Shown: positions 1-5,385 of the stretch, piece after piece
Numbering within the stretch: position 1 is the stretch's first letter
Layout: each line of letters starts with the position of its first letter
NCBI GenBank assembly: GCA_028698395.1
Contig: JAQVDG010000174.1
Coordinates: 1 to 5,385, forward strand
Length of the DNA stretch: 5,385 bases
Origin: Weeksellaceae bacterium
Lineage (GTDB): Bacteria; Bacteroidota; Bacteroidia; Flavobacteriales; Weeksellaceae
Direction of reading: 5' to 3'
Program-made: the position numbers and the translations under genes
The notes under the pieces: generated by a model
Databases searched by the model: none
Told to the model about the DNA's origin: nothing
What the model saw: only the letters and a program-made list of their open reading frames with translations

Positions 1-1932
1 TTTAAAATCAAGATAAGGAGTAATAGGTGCGCTGTAATAATTGTTTTTTCCCCAAAGTGCATTAAGGTGGTCGCCTCTTAGAAAAATTTGCATTCGGTTT
101 ACTTTTAAATTGATAAACAAATCAATTAAAGGAAAACCACCAATTTCCTGAATACCGAATTCGGCATTTTCTCTGGGAAGCATAAATTCATTTAAAACCG
201 GAAAAAATTCCCGAGATTTGAACGGTGTAAAATAATTTGCTGTAATTCCGGTTTGAAGTTCTGCTTTATTAGCAAAAACTCCTCCTTGCCAATACAAAGT
301 AGCACGGGCGATGATTTCCGGAAGAGGAAGAAAATCAGAGTTTTGTGTAACTTTTTGGTATTCTGCAGTGGTGTGTAAATAAAAATTCCGATACGAAAAT
401 AGATTGTCGGCTTTGAATTGAAGAATGGAAATTCCGGTTGAAAGCTGCTTCGGACGGAAATCGGAATTTATATAAACATAATTGTCAATATTGTGAAGTG
501 TAGCCTCAAATCGGGTTTTTATGCGATTTAAATCTAATTTACCATATAATTTTCGGGTATTGGTGTTGTGAAAATTAGAATTGTAGTAATTAAAATCTTT
601 GTAAAAACTTTGGTTGTAAAATAAATTTAAGGAAGGAAAAGCAGATTCTAATAAAGCTCCAGCAATTAAATGATAGCCTTGTAAAGGTTGAATATCAATT
701 TCAGCTTGAAGGTGGTATTGATTTTTAAAAATTGTTCCGGATTTGAATTCCGAATAAGCATTTAGTTTCAAACGCTCATTCCAATCGAAATAAAAACGCC
801 CGATAGCACCCAATAAATTATCTTCCAAATGACCGGGAATGGCAATTAAACCAAAAACTTGTTCATTTCCGTAATAAGTTTTGAGTTTTTCATATCGTAT
901 TCCGGCTTCAATTAAGAGTTTCTCACTCCATTTGAATTCGATGGTAGAAGTGTTTTGAAGAGTTTCAAAGTTTTTTAAATTTCGTCTTTGTAAATTGGGA
1001 ATGACCGCACTTTCATAATAATCTTCCGGATTGGTTTCGTGGTAAAAATATTTTTGTTTTTCATAGGTAAAAATATTTTTCAAGAGAAGAGGAGTGCTGT
1101 TTTGTAAGGAATCAGATTTTCCTAAAATTTGATAGGAAGTACCTAAATGAAACCGGCGAGAATCAAATTCAGTATAAGCCGATTTTAAATTAACCTCTAT
1201 ATTTTGCCGGTTGGTAGTACGCAAGCTGTCATCGTAAACAAATTCATTCAAATCTTTAATTCCTCCGTTTTCTTGATTGTTTATTTTTTGAGAAGCAAAA
1301 TGCGACCAGAATTTCAAACGTTTATTTTTGGATTTAAAATGTAGTGTAGCGATTAAAGCATTGTTTGCTGCTAAATTATTTTGATAACGTCCAACTGAGC
1401 GAAGCCCTCGATAACGAACAGAATAATTAAATTGAGGAGTTAAATTATGTGCAAAAGTAGTAGAAAGATATTGCCCTTCACGCATTCCGTTTTCATAGAT
1501 AAATTCAGTCATTGGGGTTTTGACGTCGTAATAATTTACCTCATCGGGATAAATATAATTGACAGATTTCCCTTGTGGAAGTAATTCCATTCGGAATTTT
1601 TTACTTGAGTATTCTAAAGGATTAAAGGTTTGACCAAAGTTGGGAAAGTAAAGTTTACCAAAAAGGTCTTTTTGAGTAAAATTATGTGTATATAGGTTTT
1701 GGATGACTAAGCTTGTGTCGATGGGCGTAGGGTAGAGGTCATTTTCTTTCCAGAATTTATAATCAGCAATAACAGGACGGTGAACGCTAAGGCTGTCGGA
1801 TGCAACTTCTCTTTTGCTGAGCTCTACTAAAGAATCCTGAATGGCTTTGGGATCTTCGTAAGGCGTTATAATTTGTGCTTTACTAAGTTGAAATCCGAAT
1901 AATAGAAAAAATAACCAAAAAAAATGTCGCAT
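1..1932 (-). CDS. Putative outer-membrane beta-barrel porin (Porin_10-like), C-terminus cut by window edge
   Basis: The minus-strand frame is open from ATG 1932-1930 to the left edge: 644 codons with no stop, read triplet by triplet. The stop codon and probably the last few residues lie outside. Residues 1-19 form a signal peptide (MRHFFWLFFLLFGFQLSKA) with Gln20 at the mature N-terminus. After it come family-like blocks: a DSL-type segment at about 33-50; IDTSLVIQNLY at 71-81, followed by KDLFGKLYFPNFGQTFNPL at 88-106; YRGLRSVGRYQ at 174-184; and an HFAS...ENGGI stretch at 211-225. The rest is dense in alternating aromatic and polar residues, as expected for beta-strands. From memory these match the Bacteroidota 'putative porin' family (Pfam Porin_10), whose members are usually about 600-700 residues long. 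The inferred role is a passive outer-membrane channel of unknown substrate. There is no TonB plug, so it is not a SusC-type receptor. This ATG is the only ATG in frame after the upstream stop at 1972-1974. No Shine-Dalgarno sequence is seen. Confidence 0.86.
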   Translation of the reverse strand, partial: MRHFFWLFFLLFGFQLSKAQIITPYEDPKAIQDSLVELSKREVASDSLSVHRPVIADYKFWKENDLYPTPIDTSLVIQNLYTHNFTQKDLFGKLYFPNFGQTFNPLEYSSKKFRMELLPQGKSVNYIYPDEVNYYDVKTPMTEFIYENGMREGQYLSTTFAHNLTPQFNYSVRYRGLRSVGRYQNNLAANNALIATLHFKSKNKRLKFWSHFASQKINNQENGGIKDLNEFVYDDSLRTTNRQNIEVNLKSAYTEFDSRRFHLGTSYQILGKSDSLQNSTPLLLKNIFTYEKQKYFYHETNPEDYYESAVIPNLQRRNLKNFETLQNTSTIEFKWSEKLLIEAGIRYEKLKTYYGNEQVFGLIAIPGHLEDNLLGAIGRFYFDWNERLKLNAYSEFKSGTIFKNQYHLQAEIDIQPLQGYHLIAGALLESAFPSLNLFYNQSFYKDFNYYNSNFHNTNTRKLYGKLDLNRIKTRFEATLHNIDNYVYINSDFRPKQLSTGISILQFKADNLFSYRNFYLHTTAEYQKVTQNSDFLPLPEIIARATLYWQGGVFANKAELQTGITANYFTPFKSREFFPVLNEFMLPRENAEFGIQEIGGFPLIDLFINLKVNRMQIFLRGDHLNALWGKNNYYSAPITPYLDFK

Positions 1933-1951
1933 ACAAAGAGATGATGCGACA
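1925..1951. repeat. 8-bp perfect inverted repeat over the porin start codon
   Basis: TGTCGCAT at 1925-1932 is the exact reverse complement of ATGCGACA at 1944-1951, with an 11-nt spacer. On the minus strand the downstream arm contains the ATG start of the porin gene. The upstream arm overlaps the end of the -7-like box. It could be a DNA operator, an RNA hairpin that hides the start codon in longer transcripts, or chance. The sequence alone does not decide between these. Confidence 0.5.
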
Positions 1952-1957
1952 AAGGTA
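1950..1957 (-). promoter_or_regulatory. Probable -7 promoter box (TACCTTTG) of the porin gene
   Basis: Read on the minus strand, TACCTTTG matches the Bacteroidota sigma-factor -7 consensus TAnnTTTG exactly. It lies 17 nt before the porin ATG, so transcripts started here would have a very short leader of roughly 8-13 nt. No TTG-like -33 box stands at the usual spacing. An AT-only stretch, including the 12-bp palindrome at 1962-1973, lies just upstream and could act like an UP element. It is the only such match in the 49-nt gap. Confidence 0.5.
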
Positions 1958-1981
1958 ATTAAAAATATATTTTAGATTCGC

Positions 1982-2653
1982 CTATAAATTCTGAATAAAG
2001 CGCCCCAATTTAAGTAAATCGGTTTCTTTAGTGAGTGCTATTTTTTCTGAAGAAATATAACTTGAGATTTGTTTTTCATTTTCTGAAAATAAAGCTGCAA
2101 ATTTCTTTTTATTTGTAGGCATTTCTATGATGTTACCGTTTACTTTAACAAAAAGGCGGTCTTTTGCTCTTTTGTAGATGGCCGGTTTGTCTGAGCCATA
2201 TCCGTTGCTTGAGGCGACGGCGGGCGTATAAGTTATAGATTCTTTGATATAAAAAGCTACTTTATCGTGTTCAGCAATTGTTCGTAAAAAACCGGAAACC
2301 TTTGTTTTTCCATCGGTATAGGAAGTGTAGATATAACGGGTTTTTTCCGGTCCTATGAAGACTTCCGGATATTCTTCTTTGCTTAGGTTGTAATCGACTT
2401 GGTTCATTTTGAACTCCATTTCATCGGTATAAGCATTGTATCTTAAATTAATAGACTTATCGTAACCGGTTATAACTGCGGGTAAAAACTCTTGTGTGAT
2501 ATAGGGAGAACCCATCGCTTTAGCAGCTTGTGAGAGGTCTTTATTATTTTGTACTGAAAAAGAGGTGGAACTAACAGAAACTACATCACCAATTTGGGCG
2601 GATAAAGTGCCTGCGAGGAATAGTAAGAAGGCACAGTTAATAATTTTTTTCAT
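1982..2653 (-). CDS. Secreted protein of unknown function, 223 residues
   Basis: I cannot name a function. The ATG at 2653-2651 starts MKKIINCAFLLFLAGTLSAQ, a clear signal peptide with likely cleavage after Ala19, leaving Gln20 at the mature N-terminus. A TTG three codons upstream could extend the frame, but it would put MII before a perfect signal-peptide start, so I chose the ATG. The N-terminal Cys7 sits inside the hydrophobic segment and is not a lipobox, so this is not an obvious lipoprotein. The mature part has LRYNAYTDEMEFKMN at about 70-84 and a Lys-rich C-terminus with FAALFSENEKQISSYI followed by a leucine- and lysine-rich helix. This resembles uncharacterised secreted proteins common in Flavobacteriaceae, recalled from memory only. 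No catalytic motif or membrane segment is seen after the signal peptide. The stop TAG lies 49 nt before the porin ATG on the same strand, with no convincing terminator between, so partial co-transcription is likely. Confidence 0.85.
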   Translation of the reverse strand: MKKIINCAFLLFLAGTLSAQIGDVVSVSSTSFSVQNNKDLSQAAKAMGSPYITQEFLPAVITGYDKSINLRYNAYTDEMEFKMNQVDYNLSKEEYPEVFIGPEKTRYIYTSYTDGKTKVSGFLRTIAEHDKVAFYIKESITYTPAVASSNGYGSDKPAIYKRAKDRLFVKVNGNIIEMPTNKKKFAALFSENEKQISSYISSEKIALTKETDLLKLGRFIQNL

Positions 2654-2678
2654 AATAATCAAAATTTATAAATCCTAA

Positions 2679-2686
2679 CAAATATA
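2679..2686 (-). promoter_or_regulatory. Probable -7 promoter box (TATATTTG) of the secreted-protein gene
   Basis: On the minus strand TATATTTG fits TAnnTTTG exactly and ends 25 nt before the chosen ATG, which would give a leader of about 20 nt. It lies downstream of the susCD terminator, where a fresh promoter is expected. No TTG-type -33 box is visible 19-21 nt upstream; that region reads TTTTTTAACAG. AT-rich DNA yields such matches by chance, so confidence is moderate. Confidence 0.5.
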
Positions 2687-2727
2687 AAGAAGATTCTGTT
2701 AAAAAAGAGAGTATAAGATGTTAAAAT

Positions 2728-2761
2728 AAAAAAATCGCCTCAATACTGAAGCGATTTTTTT
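2728..2761 (-). terminator. Intrinsic terminator of the susCD-like operon
   Basis: A hairpin has arms 2728-2738 and 2751-2761 (AAAAAAATCGC with GCGATTTTTTT). The stem continues inward to a 4-nt loop at about 2743-2746. In the minus-strand RNA the single imperfect pair (2739 with 2750) is a G·U wobble, while in a plus-strand RNA it would be a C/A mismatch. A run of seven T, then ATTTT, follows the stem on the minus strand. This favours termination of the minus-strand transcript that ends with the SusD-like gene, whose stop codon is 27 nt upstream. It also separates that operon from the next gene. Confidence 0.87.
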
Positions 2762-2788
2762 ATATTTCATTAGGTTATGATTAATTTA

Positions 2789-4309
2789 TTAACCAGGATA
2801 ACCAGGGTTTTGTATAATGTTTGGATTTACATTTAATTCAATAAGTGGAACTGGCATAGTAAATCTATGATCTGTAATTGGTAAAGTTGTTTCTCCGGTT
2901 GAATGTTCATTGTCATTAATATGACGATCGATAGAAACACCGGCTTTTGCACCTAATCTTCTTAAATCTATATAACGATGTCCTTCAACAAATAATTCAA
3001 TTCTTCTTTCTTTCAAGATACCTGCCCACGCATCGGTTGCATTTGCAAAGGATGGCATAGCGGCAGAACCACTGATTGAACGAGCTTGTTGAACTGCATG
3101 AAGATAAGTAGCAACACCACCTAAGTCATTTGTAGCAGCAGCAGCCTCAGCCATAATGAAGTACATTTCAGAAAGACGGATTAATTTTAAACTGTTGGCC
3201 AATAAAGCACCGGGAACTCCGGGATATTTGTCAATCATGATTTCGCCTTCGTTACAAGCATTGTTATCAGAACTTGGGTCAACATAAGCATACAATCTTA
3301 CATCATCCGTGTTTTCAGCTAACATACCGTGTACTCTATAGCTCATAGTCCATAGTGGACTACCGGAACAACGAGTGGTGTTTTGGTAAAAGATATTAGC
3401 CGGAGAAAAACGTGGAGTTCCTCCTTGTAAACTTCTCAAAGTGAAAATTTGCTCGTGTTGAATGCTAGAATTAGAAGGAATGTCCGACCAAATCTGACGG
3501 TACGGATTCGTACAGTTAGCCATGTGGTAGAAATCGGCATTACTCAAAACAAACGGTTGTGCAATCGTTAAACTTAAACCATAATTGGTAATTACATTAT
3601 TAGCATGAGTTTTTGCTTTGTCATATATACCTCTGTATGCGTACATTCTTGCTTGTAAAGCTTCAACTGCCGCTTTGGTAGGGAAGATGTATGTATTACT
3701 ATCATTCAAGTGAGTAAATGCAAATTCTAAATCACTTTCCATTAATTCATAAATAGCTCCGTTTGTTCCCCTTGAAAGAACTTCGGTGGAGGCAGGTACA
3801 TGAGTAAATAACATTCCTCCTAAAGCAGAATTATCGGTCATATCCGGTGAAAAATAACTGGCTAACATTAAGTAGCTGTATGCTCGGATGAAACGTGCTT
3901 GTGCAATCACATTATTTAATTCTGCTACCTCAGCTTCTGTAGCTGGTTCTAAATGCCCAACTCCTTGTAAAAGACGATTTACACGATTAATTGCATTGTG
4001 TCCGTACAACCAAATATTCTCAGCATATCCATTAGTGGAATTCAGAAGCATCTGATGGGTTTCTCTGTTACTTCCGTTCCAGTCAGCGGAAGGAGCAACT
4101 TCATCGGTGAAAATTGCAGTAAAAGCAATTTGAGAGACATTAGTCAATAAATCGTAAGTTCCATTTAAATAAAGCTGTGCATCTTCTAATTCAAAGAATG
4201 TTGCCTCTTCATCAAGAATTCCTAAAGGCTCGATCTCGTAGGCATCATCACAAGCAACAAATCCAATTGCTAAGCCTACCGTTAGGATTAAATATTTAAT
4301 CTTTTTCAT
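2789..4309 (-). CDS. SusD/RagB-family outer-membrane nutrient-binding lipoprotein
   Basis: A complete 506-residue protein, a usual length for SusD homologues. Residues 1-19 are a lipoprotein signal peptide, and the GFVAC box puts the lipidated cysteine at Cys20. The following Asp-Asp (21-22) fits the acidic export signal that sends Bacteroidota lipoproteins to the cell surface. Helical TPR-like segments occur at about 95-152 (IWLYGHNAINRVN, then ARFIRAYSYLMLA) and 211-245 (KAAVEALQARMYAYRGIYDKA). The C-terminal SusD signature is plain: LIRLSEMYFIMAEA at 376-389, LKERRIELFVEGHRYIDLRR at 432-451, MPVPLIELNVNP at 485-496, and a terminal NPGYPG. It should cap the SusC barrel encoded just upstream and capture substrate for TonB-driven import. 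The substrate, whether glycan, peptide or other, cannot be read from the sequence. Three further cysteines (266, 314, 352) lie in the variable middle part that usually carries the binding site. ATG 4309-4307 is set by the signal peptide. Confidence 0.96.
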   Translation of the reverse strand: MKKIKYLILTVGLAIGFVACDDAYEIEPLGILDEEATFFELEDAQLYLNGTYDLLTNVSQIAFTAIFTDEVAPSADWNGSNRETHQMLLNSTNGYAENIWLYGHNAINRVNRLLQGVGHLEPATEAEVAELNNVIAQARFIRAYSYLMLASYFSPDMTDNSALGGMLFTHVPASTEVLSRGTNGAIYELMESDLEFAFTHLNDSNTYIFPTKAAVEALQARMYAYRGIYDKAKTHANNVITNYGLSLTIAQPFVLSNADFYHMANCTNPYRQIWSDIPSNSSIQHEQIFTLRSLQGGTPRFSPANIFYQNTTRCSGSPLWTMSYRVHGMLAENTDDVRLYAYVDPSSDNNACNEGEIMIDKYPGVPGALLANSLKLIRLSEMYFIMAEAAAATNDLGGVATYLHAVQQARSISGSAAMPSFANATDAWAGILKERRIELFVEGHRYIDLRRLGAKAGVSIDRHINDNEHSTGETTLPITDHRFTMPVPLIELNVNPNIIQNPGYPG

Positions 4310-4320
4310 AATAATTCATT
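4310..4320 (-). promoter_or_regulatory. 11-nt susC-susD junction with AT-rich initiation region
   Basis: The gap reads AATGAATTATT before the SusD ATG, with no Shine-Dalgarno sequence and no room for a promoter. The 14-mer ATTATTATGAAAAA across this start also occurs at the start of the secreted-protein gene. That suggests SD-independent, A/T-rich initiation as is usual in Bacteroidota. The tight spacing supports co-transcription of the transporter and its lipoprotein. Confidence 0.6.
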
Positions 4321-5385
4321 TTAAAATTCAACATTTACACCAAAAGAGAATGATCTTGGGTTAGGATATTGTCCTAAAGAAGTTGTTTTTACTCCTTCCG
4401 GATCAAATCCTTTCCATTTGGTCCAAATCAAAAGGTTTTCACCTTGTATAAAAATATTCACACCTTTTAATGCAGTACCATCTAACCATCTTTGAGGTAT
4501 GTTGTAACCCAAAGTTGCACTTCTGAATCGAACGAAAGAAGCGTCATACAATAAACGGTCAGAATCCCAGTCAAATACATTGTTTGCATTAAGAGAAGCC
4601 ATGTCGGTATTAGGGTTTTCCGGTGTCCATGCATTTAATAAATCTGCTGATAAATTCATATCATTAGCAGCAGTATGGTCTTCTAACCAAGCCAATAGGT
4701 TATCAAATTTGTGGAATCCGGCTTGGTAAGAGAAGTTTGCATCCAAGTACCATCCTTTATAATTGGCACTGAAACCAAATCCTCCGTTCCATTTAGGTAA
4801 GAATGATTTTCCTGTGAATCGAGCATCTCTTTCCGGGTCGATTCCGGTATAATCTACAATGTTTCCATCGATATCTTTGTACAACCATTCTCCTGTATCC
4901 GGGTCAACCCCTACATGCGGAATCATGTACCACTCGTAGATAGTATGTCCCTCTGCAAGTGTAGTGCTACCGGGAATAATGGATTCGGCAGGGAAAGAAA
5001 TAAGAGTGTTTTTGTTGTAAGGTGTATTTGCCCAAACGGTTAAGTCAAAATCTGCTTTTTTGATTAATTTATAACGCAAAGCAATTTCTATACCTTTATT
5101 TTCTAATTCTCCGTTATTTCCGGAAATTCCATATTGTCCTGTTACAGCTGATAAATTAATTCCAGAGAATAGTTTTTTAGTATTTTTTTGATATACATCA
5201 ATATTACCTTCTAATCGGTTGTTGAAGAAAGTAAAGTCCAAACCAATATTAGCTTGGTGAGTTTCTTCCCAACCTAAGTCAATATTTCCTAAAACAGGGT
5301 AATAACCTACGGTATTTTGGTAAGCAGCTCCTGTATCATTATAGTCCCATGCTAAAGAATTGTCTAAGAACAATGGGTTGGTATC
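4321..5385 (-). CDS. SusC/RagA-family TonB-dependent outer-membrane transporter, C-terminal part
   Basis: The frame runs from stop TAA 4323-4321 to the right edge without a stop or a convincing start, giving 354 residues. These begin DTNPLFLDNSLAWD in mid-protein. SusC homologues are usually about 1000 residues, so roughly the last third is visible. The N-terminal signal peptide, carboxypeptidase-D-like domain, TonB box and plug lie outside. Barrel hallmarks by visible residue are: WEETHQANIGLDF at 39-51; NRLEGNIDVYQKNTKKLF at 56-73; GELENKGIEIAL at 92-103; GVDPDTGEWLYKDIDG at 159-174; FLPKWNGGFGFSANYKGW at 195-212; DASFVRFRSATLGYNIP at 281-297; IFIQGENLLIWTKWKGFDPE at 311-330; and a final PNPRSFSFGVNVEF. 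The last residue is the Phe expected for BAM-assembled barrels. The role is TonB-energised uptake across the outer membrane with the SusD-like partner encoded next. The promoter and any regulator lie off the window. Confidence 0.95.
   Translation of the reverse strand, partial: DTNPLFLDNSLAWDYNDTGAAYQNTVGYYPVLGNIDLGWEETHQANIGLDFTFFNNRLEGNIDVYQKNTKKLFSGINLSAVTGQYGISGNNGELENKGIEIALRYKLIKKADFDLTVWANTPYNKNTLISFPAESIIPGSTTLAEGHTIYEWYMIPHVGVDPDTGEWLYKDIDGNIVDYTGIDPERDARFTGKSFLPKWNGGFGFSANYKGWYLDANFSYQAGFHKFDNLLAWLEDHTAANDMNLSADLLNAWTPENPNTDMASLNANNVFDWDSDRLLYDASFVRFRSATLGYNIPQRWLDGTALKGVNIFIQGENLLIWTKWKGFDPEGVKTTSLGQYPNPRSFSFGVNVEF

Noticed and set aside
1..1932. Possibility that the left-hand gene is a second TonB-dependent receptor
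   Set aside because: There is no plug or TonB-box region after the signal peptide, and the N-terminal blocks resemble the Bacteroidota putative porin family.
1958..1981. Intrinsic terminator after the secreted-protein gene
   Set aside because: The only symmetry is an AT-only palindrome without a loop or GC stem, so termination there is not supported.
2654..2662. TTG start three codons upstream of the secreted protein's ATG
   Set aside because: The ATG begins a standard MKK signal peptide. The extension adds only MII, and ATG is the more common start codon.
2654..2788. Small gene or RNA in the largest gap
   Set aside because: The 135 nt are accounted for by the terminator and a -7-like box. 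The rest is AT-rich, with no supported reading frame or tRNA-like fold.
4317..4319. ATG in the susC-susD gap, 10 nt before the susD ATG
   Set aside because: It is out of frame with susD and reaches a stop after seven sense codons. It is not a start for the lipoprotein and too short to be a credible leader peptide.
5371..5373. TTG as a start codon giving a 350-residue protein from the right-hand gene
   Set aside because: The frame stays open to the window edge and the protein is clearly the middle and end of a SusC barrel, without a signal peptide at this point. The TTG is an internal leucine.

Overview
The window looks like chromosomal DNA from a member of the Bacteroidota, most likely a flavobacterium-like organism. 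Five signs point there: low GC content (mid-30s percent by eye), a SusC/SusD pair, a Bacteroidota-type putative porin, signal peptides with Gln right after the cleavage site, and start sites without Shine-Dalgarno sequences. Two intergenic matches to the Bacteroidota -7 promoter box TAnnTTTG agree with this. All four genes lie on the minus strand and fill almost the whole window, so the text below reads from right to left, in the direction of transcription.

Right part (5385 to 2789): the C-terminal third of a SusC/RagA-type TonB-dependent outer-membrane transporter enters from the right edge. It is followed 11 nt later by a complete SusD/RagB-type lipoprotein of 506 residues. The two should form one outer-membrane uptake machine: a TonB-driven barrel with a surface substrate-binding lid. 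The operon closes with a strong intrinsic terminator at 2728-2761. No glycoside hydrolase, peptidase, sulfatase or regulator is visible, so the substrate cannot be named.

Middle (2686 to 1982): a -7-like box precedes a gene for a small secreted protein of 223 residues. It has a clear signal peptide but no function I can name.

Left part (1957 to 1): another -7-like box and an 8-bp inverted repeat overlap the start of a putative beta-barrel porin gene. At least 644 codons are visible and the C-terminal end lies beyond the left edge.

Every product is predicted to be exported, and three of the four belong to the outer membrane, so this is a cell-envelope and nutrient-uptake region. I found no RNA genes, mobile elements, CRISPR arrays or long repeats, and no gene-free stretch above about 135 bases. 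I do not see a clearly new biological system. The best leads are the dyad over the porin start and a strong excess of the tetranucleotide CCGG.
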